NCBI RefSeq assembly: GCF_015644665.1
Contig: NZ_JADOBQ010000008.1
Span: 44,725 to 108,724 of the forward strand
DNA: 64,000 nt
Direction: 5' to 3'
DNA from: Roseobacter sp. MH60115
GTDB taxonomy: Bacteria; Pseudomonadota; Alphaproteobacteria; Rhodobacterales; Rhodobacteraceae
This document shows, piece by piece, positions 9,285 through 18,159 of the stretch. The position numbers and the translations under genes were made by a program. The notes below the pieces were generated by a model. The model was not told the DNA's origin. It made no database searches and worked only from the letters and a program-made list of their open reading frames with translations. Every line of letters begins with the position of its first letter. Position 1 is the stretch's first letter.

Positions 9285-10049
9285 ATGAAAAGGTGCACCG
9301 TGCTGAAAAGCTTCGCCGCCATATTGACTGCCGTTTTCACAACTGCCGCTCAGGCAAATACCACCGTGGTCCTGGCTCTCGCGGACAACTATGCGCCGCT
9401 GATGACCCCGGATGGTGGAATTGCGGGTGATATACTCGACGAAGTCAATATGCGTCTCGGCGATGAATTCGAGATTGAAATTCAATCTGTGCCGTGGTCC
9501 CGCGCTGTGACGCTCGTCGAAAGCGGTCGTGCACATGGCTTGGTTGGTACATACTATCGTCCCAATATTCGACCCTGGATCGACCCATACTCGCGCCCGC
9601 TTCTACAAGACGCAGTAAGCATTTTTTGCCGCACTGGCATTGCTGACCCGACGTGGAGCTACCCGCGGGATTACGCCGGCCTGACATTCGGCTTCCTTGT
9701 CGGGTCCTATGCGGCAGGTGACGAATTCCATGCGATGAGGGACGCTGGTGAGATCAGCGTTGATGACAGCACAACCATAACGGCGAACCTTCTCAAACTG
9801 AAAGCAGGGAGAATTGATTGCTTTGTGGAGGGACGGCTACCCATCCAGGTTGAACTCGCTCAAATCGGAGGAACAGACGCAATAGAAATGGTCGGTGATG
9901 TCAAAGTCGAGGATTTCTATGTGGGCTTTCTGGATGATTGGGCACAGGGGGCCGATGCCGCGAGTTTTATCGCAGCTTTCGATGAAACGATTGAGCAAAT
10001 GCAAGCCGACGGAACGATAGACCTGATCATAGAAAACGGATTGGAATAG
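9285..10049 (+). CDS. periplasmic solute-binding protein, family 3-like
   Basis: The start at 9285 is chosen because an AGGA at 9276-9279 precedes it and it yields a proper signal peptide (MKRCTVLKSFAAILTAVF, cleavage after TAAQA). The mature protein of about 230 residues has the layout of family-3 binding proteins: 'LADNYAPLMTPDGGIAGDIL' early, 'VPWSRAVTLVESGRAHGLVG' and a C-terminal 'MQADGTIDLIIENG'. These resemble the ligand domain of amino-acid ABC transporters and their sensor relatives. No permease or ATPase gene is beside it. The next gene is a convergent c-di-GMP enzyme, so this may feed a sensory system or use a transporter encoded elsewhere. Ligand unknown. Confidence 0.75.
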   Translation: MKRCTVLKSFAAILTAVFTTAAQANTTVVLALADNYAPLMTPDGGIAGDILDEVNMRLGDEFEIEIQSVPWSRAVTLVESGRAHGLVGTYYRPNIRPWIDPYSRPLLQDAVSIFCRTGIADPTWSYPRDYAGLTFGFLVGSYAAGDEFHAMRDAGEISVDDSTTITANLLKLKAGRIDCFVEGRLPIQVELAQIGGTDAIEMVGDVKVEDFYVGFLDDWAQGADAASFIAAFDETIEQMQADGTIDLIIENGLE

Positions 10050-10177
10050 GAGCGTCCGCGCTCTGCTGTCCCAAAAACATCCGGTCAAAGGGTGGTTTCC
10101 ACATCAATTTCGACCCGGAACTCTTTGCTCTCCCATCAAAAGACATAAGATAGCAGTGGAAAAACCTGCGGCAGCGG

Positions 10178-12379
10178 TCAGGCAGAACGCGGGTGTGATG
10201 CTTCGTCCCGCAGCATCTCCTCCAGTTCCGTTGCCGGCATTGGCCGGGCAAAGAGAAAGCCCTGCTGGATGGGGATGCCGAGGTCCATCAGTGTCCGGGA
10301 CTGCTCTTCAAGCTCGACGCCTTCAGCGATAAGATCAATCCCAAACGAGTGGGCAATCTCGACGACAGCCTTGATGACTGTTTCGCCCCGATCACTTTCC
10401 CCGATCATCGTGACCAATTCCCGAGCGACTTTTAACCGCTTCGGAGCCAGGAAAGACAAGGTATTTATCGATGTCGCACCTGTTCCAAAATCATCGATCT
10501 CAATCGGGACGCCGAGCTCCATGAGTTCATCGAGACGCATGTTGAAAACCGTAGACTTATTCTCGAAGCCGATGGTTTCGAGAAGCTCAAAAGCCAAGAC
10601 ATCTTGAATCCTCTTCGGCTGTCCGTCGTAGAGACGTCTAATCTGACCGCTCAGCAAAGCCTCTTCCGAGACATTGATCGCAAATTTCTCAGGTGCGATC
10701 CCCTTTTTGAACCAACTGGATAGATCGGCAATCGCGGCATCTTGGATGATTGCATCAACGTGATCCACGATCCCAAGTTTCTTGGCCATGCCGAAGATCT
10801 CCACCGGATTGCCAAGTGAGCCGTCTTCTTTGCGCCAACGTGCCAAAACCTCGACCCCGACAATCCGCCCATCGCGCCCGTCGAACTGCGGTTGATAGAA
10901 AGGCTCGAATTCATAATTGCGAATTGCAGTCAGCAATGCAGTTTCAAGAGTATTTTCTCGTTCGGTCGCGACAAGAAAGTCGGATGGCGCGGTGTGTATT
11001 CTGTTACGTCCCAGTCGCTTCGCCTCATACAGCGCCGAATCTGCGGCGGCGATCAAATCGTCCAAATCCTTTGCGCGCACGACCGAGTTCTGCGCCACGC
11101 CGACACTGATCGTGACATGCTTTGCCACGCGTGATTTTGGGTGACCAAGCTCCAGATCCGCAACACTTTGCACGATGTCACCCGCAAGATCATCCGCGAT
11201 GCTTCCCGATCGCATGAAAATGATAAATTCCTCGCCGCCATATCTTGCGAAGGTTGCCCCACGCGCTGTGGCCCTGGCTTCGAGTAGCTTTGCGACATCT
11301 CGCAGACAGATGTCACCCGCGCCGTGTCCAAAGTGGTCATTGTACTTCTTGAAGTAGTCAATATCGGCCAAGATGATGGAGACAAGCTCGAGATCAGTCT
11401 CAGGGTCTTCCCAGATTTCTTTGGCCAGCTGATCAAAGTGACGGCGATTGAATGCCCCGGTAAGGCCGTCGCGCGTTGCCAGTTTCAGCAGTTCCTGGTT
11501 CTTGACTTTCAGTTCGAAATTCTTGCGTTGGAGCGTTTGCGACAGGTTTTCGGACTTGGTTGCCAACGCCGCGTTCAAATCCGCAAACTTGTCGTTCGAC
11601 GTGCGGAGAGTGGCAAACTCGCGGCTGGCTATTTCCGTGAGTTTCTGGATGTTGCGCCCGAGTGTTTCGATTTCGGTGTTTCGAAGGTATTTTGGCGGCG
11701 CCTCCAATGAGACCGCGCCATCAGTTGGCCGCCAACTGGATAGGGATGTCGCAAGGCTCACGGCATGTCTCGCCAGACCACTGAATGCAAGCATCACCAA
11801 ACAGGCGCAAAGCAGGACGTTCTTGAGGAAGGCGACAACAAAGTAGGTTACAAGACGCTGCACCACGTTAGGTGAAACAATCGTGCGGTCAACGACGATT
11901 TCAATCCGGCCCAACAGCTCCGGATTGCTGTCTGAAAACCCGCTCTTCGTCGGCTCCATCAATGGTCGGGTCACCACGGTTTCGCTGGATGTCAGATAAT
12001 GGCCCAAAATCGGAAAGGTCGGCTCGGCGGTGCGAGATTGAGTGTAAAAGAGATCGTCATTGTCGTAGATCGAGACGCGCGTGACCGCCCGTTGCAGAAA
12101 GAGGCCATCCACGACGCGGGCCGCAGCACCTTTGTCAAAATCCCAAACTGCATTTTCTGCGCCCGGCACCATGCTTTCAACAAGGGAGCCCGCAGAATTT
12201 TTCACGCTCTCCATCTCCTGAAAAAGGTCGAGAAAGAGTTGGAATCCGCCAGCGACAAGGCTGAGCAAGAGGGTAACCGTCACCGTCAAACGCATCATCG
12301 CCCGCGTCATTTTGCGCGATGTTTTGAAGGCTTCTATTTCTGCGGCCCATTCTTTTGGTGATGGACGCGACGCACTCAT
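10178..12379 (-). CDS. membrane GGDEF-EAL protein (diguanylate cyclase/phosphodiesterase), 733 aa
   Basis: The ATG at 12379 has GGAG just upstream; a TTG at 12397 is an in-frame alternative. Two membrane helices (about residues 30-55 and 185-210) bracket a periplasmic sensor domain of about 130 residues. A short HAMP-like/coiled-coil stretch follows. The GGDEF domain has an intact active site ('YGGEEF') and typical 'DGLTGAFNRRHFD' and 'DIDYFKKYNDHFGH'. The C-terminal EAL domain has 'GVEVLARW' (EVL in place of EAL), 'ELLETIG', 'DDFGTG', 'AEGVE' and 'QGFLFARPMP', so most metal- and substrate-binding residues are kept. The family makes or degrades cyclic di-GMP; which activity dominates cannot be told from the sequence. 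It is convergent with the binding-protein gene. Confidence 0.92.
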   Translation of the reverse strand: MSASRPSPKEWAAEIEAFKTSRKMTRAMMRLTVTVTLLLSLVAGGFQLFLDLFQEMESVKNSAGSLVESMVPGAENAVWDFDKGAAARVVDGLFLQRAVTRVSIYDNDDLFYTQSRTAEPTFPILGHYLTSSETVVTRPLMEPTKSGFSDSNPELLGRIEIVVDRTIVSPNVVQRLVTYFVVAFLKNVLLCACLVMLAFSGLARHAVSLATSLSSWRPTDGAVSLEAPPKYLRNTEIETLGRNIQKLTEIASREFATLRTSNDKFADLNAALATKSENLSQTLQRKNFELKVKNQELLKLATRDGLTGAFNRRHFDQLAKEIWEDPETDLELVSIILADIDYFKKYNDHFGHGAGDICLRDVAKLLEARATARGATFARYGGEEFIIFMRSGSIADDLAGDIVQSVADLELGHPKSRVAKHVTISVGVAQNSVVRAKDLDDLIAAADSALYEAKRLGRNRIHTAPSDFLVATERENTLETALLTAIRNYEFEPFYQPQFDGRDGRIVGVEVLARWRKEDGSLGNPVEIFGMAKKLGIVDHVDAIIQDAAIADLSSWFKKGIAPEKFAINVSEEALLSGQIRRLYDGQPKRIQDVLAFELLETIGFENKSTVFNMRLDELMELGVPIEIDDFGTGATSINTLSFLAPKRLKVARELVTMIGESDRGETVIKAVVEIAHSFGIDLIAEGVELEEQSRTLMDLGIPIQQGFLFARPMPATELEEMLRDEASHPRSA

Positions 12380-12738
12380 GCCATACTCCAAGATCAATCA
12401 ACCACTGCGTTAGCAGATCTGCCTTAATACCGGACTAATTGTCTGACCTCGGCGCCAATGATCGCCACTATCTGAGCGGTACGTTTTGAGTGTTAGTAAG
12501 TGCTTGGCTTCTGTATGCCGGGAAGTCATGCGCCCTTCACAATACCTGCGATGACCTGTGCTAGGGAGTGCGAAGGGCCTACGGACTCCGATCAACTGAC
12601 CGCATGCCGCTGAAGTCTGGGTTGCCGACCTTGGCTGGACCGGTGGACCCGGGTCGTTTACTCCACTGCAGCGCGGGTTTGAGCTCCTTCACCTGATGCA
12701 GCATTGCGACCAATGGTTTGCCTCGATACATCAAAAGT
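12380..12738. other. divergent intergenic region between the GGDEF-EAL and HD genes
   Basis: About 360 bases separating two divergent genes, so it must contain both promoters. I see no clear palindromic operator, no convincing -35/-10 pair and no reading frame with coding character. Confidence 0.4.
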
Positions 12739-13407
12739 ATGAATTTTGCTGAGCATTTCACCCCTTGCGACGACATTGCCATGGAACTGGCCCCATACGC
12801 ACTTGGCACGGTTGATGATGGGTCACATGACGTGTCCCACCTTCTCCGGGTGTGGCGCAACGTTCAGGTCATCTCCGCACAAGAAGGTGGTGATCATAGA
12901 ATTCTGGCCGCTGCAACACTGCTACATGATTGCGTTGACATACCGAAGGACTCGCCACTCAGGTCTTCGTCCTCTCGCATGGCAGCGGAAAAAGCGTTGG
13001 GAATACTCTCGGGTCTGGGATGGAAGAAAGACACAGCGGGCATGGTCGCACATGCTATTGAAGCACATAGCTTTTCAGCTGGTGTCGAGCCAAAGACCTT
13101 GGAAGCTCAGATTCTGCAAGATGCGGATCGCCTGGATGCAATCGGGTACATCGGAATTGCCCGATGTTTCTACGTTTCAGGGCGCCTTGGAAGGGCAATC
13201 TACGATCCTCACGACCCTGCAGCGTCAAACCGAGACCTTGATGATCTGACTTTCGCTATCGACCATTTTCAAACAAAACTCCTGCGGCTGTCTGCTTCGT
13301 TCCAGACTTTGACTGGAGGCACGCTTGCGGCGAAACGGCACGAAACTGTTCAGAAATTCCTGCGTGGTCTTTTGCTGGAAGTGGCCGCCGATCAAAGCAA
13401 TATCTGA
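12739..13407 (+). CDS. HD-domain phosphohydrolase, 222 aa
   Basis: The protein has the spaced metal ligands of the HD superfamily: His30 in 'SHDVSHLLRVWRN', the His-Asp pair in 'LLHDCVDIP' (residues 63-64) and a late Asp in 'LQDADRLDAIG'. The order and length resemble the YedJ/YpgQ-like subgroup, some members of which hydrolyse nucleoside phosphates; the substrate here is unknown. The ATG at 12739 is preferred over a TTG at 12718 because homologous character begins there. It stands alone, divergent from the c-di-GMP enzyme. Confidence 0.85.
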   Translation: MNFAEHFTPCDDIAMELAPYALGTVDDGSHDVSHLLRVWRNVQVISAQEGGDHRILAAATLLHDCVDIPKDSPLRSSSSRMAAEKALGILSGLGWKKDTAGMVAHAIEAHSFSAGVEPKTLEAQILQDADRLDAIGYIGIARCFYVSGRLGRAIYDPHDPAASNRDLDDLTFAIDHFQTKLLRLSASFQTLTGGTLAAKRHETVQKFLRGLLLEVAADQSNI

Positions 13408-13762
13408 TATACTTGAATGGCGGTTAAGTCGTGCGCCCGTTCGCGCGGCACCTCGCGTGAGGCGTTAACCCCGTGCTACTGGGCCAGGATTTGTGCGGTC
13501 AATGTCGGCCCCACATCTGCCTAGCTCTCTTTGATCAGCACCAACGTAGTTCAACTTGGGCCAGCGATGCACCCAACTTATAAGGTTGATTATGGTGAAT
13601 AAGAACCGTGTTTGGATGTCACCTCAGTGACTGCGTAGTAAACTGCGCTGGAAAGTCTTCGGGCCGTTAACATCATGAAAACGAAGAGTAGATGAAGAAA
13701 TTCCTGGCAGACATGCGCACGAACCCTGAGAACCTTCAGGACAGGATGACGACACCCCCCTG
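13408..13762. other. convergent intergenic stretch with no recognised feature
   Basis: About 355 bases between two convergent genes. A frame of about 34 codons starts at 13692 (MKKFLADMRTNPENLQDRM) but has no ribosome-binding site of note and resembles nothing I know. No hairpin with a T-run was found. Confidence 0.4.
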
Positions 13763-14608
13763 TCAGCGCGCGGCACGTGTCGGGGCTCTCATTTGACGCG
13801 CGGCATCGGCATCAGAGATCGCATCGGCAGCATATGAATATGTGCCACACTCCTTCAACTCCTGCGCGGCGCGGATCATCTCTCCCAGGGCCGCGCGGGC
13901 GAGTGAACCGCCAGTGCTGATGCGTCTGACACCCGCGGCGGAGAGATCATCGACGCTATAGGATGTCGCCGAAAGACCGACGACGACGTTAACCGGCACG
14001 GACACGGATTTACATATCTGGCGAACGGTCGCGAGGTCCGGAAGCCCCGGTGCGTAAACGACATCTGCGCCTGCGTCTTCAAATGCTTGCAAGCGCCGGA
14101 TTGTATCCTTCAGATCAGGGCGACCATGGATGAAATTCTCTGCGCGCGCGGTGATCAGAAAACCCGTTTTGGCTTTTGCGTCCACGGCCGCCCGGACCCG
14201 CTCGACGGCCTTGTCGAACGCGTAGATCGGATCAGCCGGGTTGCCTGTCGCATCTTCGATGGACCCGCCGCACAACCCGATCTCGATCGCCTCCCGGATG
14301 GTCTGCGCGCAGGCATCAGGTGAGGCGCCAAAGCCATCTTCGAGATCCGCCGAAACCGGCAGACTGGTTGCGTCAACGATAGCGCGTGCGTTTTGGAGCA
14401 CGTGATCACGGGTCAGGGCTCCACTGGAATCGCGGATACCCATCGAGAATGCCAAGCCCGCGCTTGTTGTTGCAAGAGCCTGAAAACCAAGGTTTTCAAG
14501 AACAAGGGCTGTGCCCGCATCCCAGGCGTTGGGCATCAAAAACGCCTGACTGGCACGGTGAAGTTGGTCAAACTGATCCTGTTTCCGTTGATGGCTTTCC
14601 GTCCCCAT
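13763..14608 (-). CDS. isocitrate lyase/phosphoenolpyruvate mutase family enzyme, 281 aa
   Basis: The start at 14608 follows AGGAG with good spacing; a start 58 codons upstream lacks support. The protein is a TIM-barrel of the PEP mutase/isocitrate lyase superfamily: 'MPNAWDAGTALVLENLGFQA', 'TTSAGLAFSMG', the metal-binding 'SADLEDGFG', 'GGSIEDATG', 'TARAENF' and 'DVVYAPGLPD'. It lacks the KKCGH motif of true isocitrate lyase, so it belongs with the oxaloacetate decarboxylase / carboxyphosphonoenolpyruvate mutase-like group. Exact substrate unknown. It is a single-gene unit followed by about 700 bases without genes on its 5' side. Confidence 0.85.
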   Translation of the reverse strand: MGTESHQRKQDQFDQLHRASQAFLMPNAWDAGTALVLENLGFQALATTSAGLAFSMGIRDSSGALTRDHVLQNARAIVDATSLPVSADLEDGFGASPDACAQTIREAIEIGLCGGSIEDATGNPADPIYAFDKAVERVRAAVDAKAKTGFLITARAENFIHGRPDLKDTIRRLQAFEDAGADVVYAPGLPDLATVRQICKSVSVPVNVVVGLSATSYSVDDLSAAGVRRISTGGSLARAALGEMIRAAQELKECGTYSYAADAISDADAARQMRAPTRAAR

Positions 14609-15307
14609 TGTCTTGCACTCCTTTCGTGGCTTGGCGCGCACTCTATGGATAGGATGGCACCACTTCATACGCCAATCCTGCCCGGTAGCGGCATTTCCCA
14701 AGGGGGATATGCGGGTTGCCTCGAGCGTACAGCGCGCAGACGGACCTGATATGACCGTCACCGCCACTTTCACGATAGGCATGCCGTGGACATTTAAAAG
14801 AGATGATTGTTACGTGGCATGAAGCATGATCTCGAATTCGACGGTCAGCCTCCAGATCGAGAGACCGGAAGATATTCTAGGGAAACGTCCTTTTGACCGA
14901 AGCCATCAGTTGGTCTGGATCGCACATGTCGGTGAGGCGCTAGGGGTCAACGAAGATGCGCGTCACAAGTCATCTTGGAGGCAGCTGACTCTAACGCCGG
15001 GTTTTGAGCCTCTTTGCTGAGTGGATAGAATGGCCCACGTCTCTCGGGCGTCGCATCTTCTGACTGCCGGACCAGCCCAGCGATACCCGCAACATTCCAA
15101 CGCGATCCAACAAGGTTAGCCGACATTGGTCGGGCAATACACCCGTTTTCCGTGACGCCAAACCTTGAGTTCAAAATCATTCAGCGAGCCTTTCCGCACC
15201 ACCCCGACAATCTGAGGTCGTGTCATCAGAGTCTACGTCCGGTGACCTCTCTTGGGATCTGAGAGAAAAGAGGCCGGGACAAGACGCTGCCGCCGTCTCA
15301 TTCATTG
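14609..15307. other. gene-free stretch of about 700 bases
   Basis: No reading frame here has a ribosome-binding site, a family resemblance or codon use like the neighbours. The region holds the promoter of the PEP-mutase-family gene at its left end. At its right end it contains the 3' flank of the transporter operon. It may be a decayed gene remnant, but I cannot identify the parent. Confidence 0.4.
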
Positions 15308-15730
15308 CTATCCGTGTGACGTTGTCGCCCCAATGGCCGTGATCGCGGCCTCGGCGACAGCCTTATCCTGATCCGGGGACCCGGACCCGACGCCGATGCC
15401 GCCCAGTCGAATGCCGTCGCTGTAAATGGACAAGCCGCCGCCCAACCGCGTCACCTCACCTTCTGTTGCGGCAGCGATTGCGAGGCCAACGGCCTCCGGG
15501 ATCGCATCGCTTGGACCGCCGATGGAGGCGGCTGTGCGCGCCTTGGCCAGCGCACTTTTCAGGCTCAGGTACTTCGCACCGTCCATCCTGATCTGACCAA
15601 GGGTCACACCGCTTGCATCCACAATGACGATGCACTGCGGCTGGCCGATCTCGTCCGCCTTGGCGATGGCTCCACGCAGCATCTCCATCACGGCGAGATG
15701 TGTCAGTTTCAGGGTCTTTTCAAAGTACAT
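15308..15730 (-). CDS. GlcG/HbpS family protein, 140 aa
   Basis: This small single-domain protein has the HbpS/GlcG fold signature: 'ADEIGQPQCIVIVDASG', 'RMDGAKYLSLKSALAKARTA' and the closing 'LGGGLSIYSDGIRLGGIGVG'. The family includes haem-binding/haem-degrading proteins and the GlcG proteins encoded near glycolate and sugar-acid genes. It is the last gene of a seven-gene leftward cluster, 83 bases after the second sugar-binding protein, which suggests a role in the same carbohydrate pathway. Its exact role is unknown even in better studied relatives. Confidence 0.85.
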   Translation of the reverse strand: MYFEKTLKLTHLAVMEMLRGAIAKADEIGQPQCIVIVDASGVTLGQIRMDGAKYLSLKSALAKARTAASIGGPSDAIPEAVGLAIAAATEGEVTRLGGGLSIYSDGIRLGGIGVGSGSPDQDKAVAEAAITAIGATTSHG

Positions 15731-15813
15731 GGTTCGCCTTTGAGATAGGGCATACGGAAAAATGCCGTGTGGGATCGCAAGGGCCGATGTTGAACCGGCC
15801 CTTGCAGGATGGT

Positions 15814-16959
15814 TTAGCGCTCCAAGGCACCCACGCCGGAGAAGCGGAAGGCTTCCTGTTCCAGCGCGTCGATCTCGTCGGCACTCATCTGGTCATGAGC
15901 CACGGTAATGCGCCCCAGGAACACCATCGGCAACTCATCTGCACGGCCTTCCAGGTCGGCCTTGATCGCTTCGGCCGTTGCGGCACCTACGTCGTCACCC
16001 ATCCGCATGGGGGTGGCATCAAGCTCGCCGCGCCGGATCGCGTCCAGCTCCAGACCTGTGCCGCCCCACCCGGTTGAGAAAATCTCTTTCTCCTTGCCTT
16101 GGGACACCTGCGCCTCGACGCTGCCCATTGCCATGGCGGTGTTCGCATTGTGGATGATGGCCGCCTCCGGATAGGCTTGCAGGATCAGGGACGTGCCTTC
16201 GAACCCGCCTTCGCGCTGGTACTCACCATAGTGTTCATAGGCCGTCGTCCAGTTGCCTTTTTCCTCGACACAGGCTTTGAAATCACCGGAACGCTGGTTG
16301 TCAGTGATGCCGGGAATGCCGCGGTTCATCGCCATGGTCACATCATTGCCCAGACGGCCCAGCATGTAGTCACACATGGTCAACGCACCGGCTGCCGAGG
16401 AGAAATCGAACCAGGCATCGGGCTGGTTGGTCAAGTCTTTCAGCGGCGTGTGGAACGCCCAGACGTAAGTGGCGAAACCGTCATTACCGGACAGCTTGTC
16501 GATGTTGTCCGCCTGAATTTCCAGTTCGGAGGGGCCAAAGATCACGTAATCATAAAGATCCGCGTCCTGTTCCACCTGGCTGGCATATGTCGCCTGCAGC
16601 GAATGTTCGATCTGACGGCTGGCGAATTCGGTCGTTTCAAACGGGATGCCCAGCTCTTCCAGACGCTTGGTCAGTGCCAGGTAGTTGCGCGCCCAGAAGT
16701 CGGATGTGTCGGCGGACGGGTAAATCAGCGCGATTTGCACCGGCTTGTCGAGAGTGCCGGAGAACTGCACGGCCTCGGAGCCGACAACCTCTTGCAGCTT
16801 TTCCAAAGCGCCCTCGGCGTTCACCTCACCGGGGACCCAGTAGTTGCGATCCGCGATGCCGTCCAACTCTTTCAGCGGCAGTGTGGCGTGGCCGTCCGCC
16901 AAAGCGGATGTCGCGAATACGACACTGGCGACCAGAGCAGTGGTTGAAAATAGTTTCAT
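15814..16959 (-). CDS. sugar ABC transporter substrate-binding protein (second CUT2 system)
   Basis: The start at 16959 follows GGGAGGAA and gives a Sec signal peptide (MKLFSTTALVASVVFATSAL, cleavage after ALA). The 381-residue protein has the periplasmic-binding-protein type I layout of RbsB/LuxP relatives: 'VQIALIYPSADTSDFWARNY' at the start of the ligand domain, 'YDYVIFGPSE' and 'YPEAAIIHNANTAMAMG'. Its permease and ATPase lie immediately upstream in the same direction. The aromatic residues near the first strand suit sugar stacking, but the ligand cannot be named. Confidence 0.88.
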   Translation of the reverse strand: MKLFSTTALVASVVFATSALADGHATLPLKELDGIADRNYWVPGEVNAEGALEKLQEVVGSEAVQFSGTLDKPVQIALIYPSADTSDFWARNYLALTKRLEELGIPFETTEFASRQIEHSLQATYASQVEQDADLYDYVIFGPSELEIQADNIDKLSGNDGFATYVWAFHTPLKDLTNQPDAWFDFSSAAGALTMCDYMLGRLGNDVTMAMNRGIPGITDNQRSGDFKACVEEKGNWTTAYEHYGEYQREGGFEGTSLILQAYPEAAIIHNANTAMAMGSVEAQVSQGKEKEIFSTGWGGTGLELDAIRRGELDATPMRMGDDVGAATAEAIKADLEGRADELPMVFLGRITVAHDQMSADEIDALEQEAFRFSGVGALER

Positions 16960-17046
16960 GGTAGTTCCTCCCAAGTATTGAATGCGAAATTTTTCGGCTT
17001 GGCCGGGGCGCAAAACCCCGACCTGTCCTTTCGCGTCTTACGCCAC

Positions 17047-18159
17047 TTACCCGCTTGCACCGGGTGTCGTGGCAAACAATGCACCAACCGCAAGAAGCGC
17101 GATCAGGACACCGATCAGGGCCGCGCTGAAGCGCAGCATTTTCTGTCCTTCCGGGGTCATCAGACCGGCAAGCAGGCCGCCTGCCCCGTCCCGGTCTTTC
17201 TTTTGCATCCAGGTGTAGAGGGCGACCGAGCTGACAATCACCACGCCGGAAGCCACGGACTGCCAGAAGAATTCGATGCGCAGGGTCACCAGCGCGTTGA
17301 TCATCATGCTCAGCAGCAGCACACCGGCGAAAGACCCCAGCATCGACGCGCGGCCCCCAAAGAGGGACGTGCCGCCCACAACCACCGCCGCGATGACGTG
17401 CAGGTTGAAATAGGGCGCCGATGTTGCCTGAATGGCGTTCAGCTTGCCGGTCAGCATCACACCCGCAAGGGCCGCCGCCGCACCACAAAGCACATAGGCA
17501 AAGACCTTGTGCCGTTTGACCGCAATCCCCGTCAGCTCCGCCGCCTCCGGATTGGAACCGATGGCAATGGTGTAGCGCCCGAAGTAGCTGCGGGTCAGCA
17601 GAACGTAGCCGCCGATCATCGTGGCCACACCGATCAGCACTGGGATGGGCACGAAGCCGGGGATCTGTCCGCGCCCGATATCCGTCAGGAAATCAGGGAA
17701 ACGGGCCAGCACAAGACCCTTGGCCAGAACCAGCGCAAAGCCGCGGTAGACAAGGTCCATGGCCAGTGTCCCGATCAGGTCAGGCACGTTCAGCCGCGTG
17801 ATGATCAGCCCGTTGATCAGCCCCATCAAGGCCCCCAGCATGATCGCAATGGGCACCGCGACATAGACGGAAAACCCGTATTGCTTGATCAAAAAGGCCA
17901 TCATGATGCCCGACAGGGCGGCGATGGAACCAATGGAAAGGTCAATGCCACGTTGCGTGATGACAAAGGTCATGGCCATCGCCATGGGCATATAGAGTGC
18001 CGCATCCAGCAGGATCAGGTTGATGTTTGTCGCGCGGAAATACCGGGCCGGTTCGACCGCGCCCATGAACAGCAGGATCGCCAGAATCATCACCATCGGA
18101 CCGATGATCGCGATATAGGGCTCAAGCCGTTCAGTCAGTGGTTTTGCTGCGGTTGTCAT
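17047..18159 (-). CDS. sugar ABC transporter permease (second CUT2 system)
   Basis: A very hydrophobic protein of 370 residues with about eight to ten membrane segments. It has the RbsC-type signatures 'FVITQRGIDLSIGSIAALSG' and, later, 'AIGSNPEAAELTGIAVKR', which is the coupling region of BPD_transp_2 permeases. The start overlaps the stop of the ATPase gene (18156-18159). A charged C-terminal tail ('MQKKDRDGAGG') precedes one last hydrophobic segment. Together with the flanking ATPase and binding protein it forms a complete importer. Confidence 0.92.
   Translation of the reverse strand: MTTAAKPLTERLEPYIAIIGPMVMILAILLFMGAVEPARYFRATNINLILLDAALYMPMAMAMTFVITQRGIDLSIGSIAALSGIMMAFLIKQYGFSVYVAVPIAIMLGALMGLINGLIITRLNVPDLIGTLAMDLVYRGFALVLAKGLVLARFPDFLTDIGRGQIPGFVPIPVLIGVATMIGGYVLLTRSYFGRYTIAIGSNPEAAELTGIAVKRHKVFAYVLCGAAAALAGVMLTGKLNAIQATSAPYFNLHVIAAVVVGGTSLFGGRASMLGSFAGVLLLSMMINALVTLRIEFFWQSVASGVVIVSSVALYTWMQKKDRDGAGGLLAGLMTPEGQKMLRFSAALIGVLIALLAVGALFATTPGASG

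Noticed and set aside
13692..13796. Short frame starting MKKFLADMRTNPENLQ
   Set aside because: No good ribosome-binding site and no known relative; it runs into the 3' end of the PEP-mutase-family gene on the other strand.
12671..15015. Weak similarity between GCGCGGGTTTGAGCTCCTT (12671) and a stretch near 14994
   Set aside because: Short, with mismatches and gaps; probably chance, not an insertion-sequence remnant.
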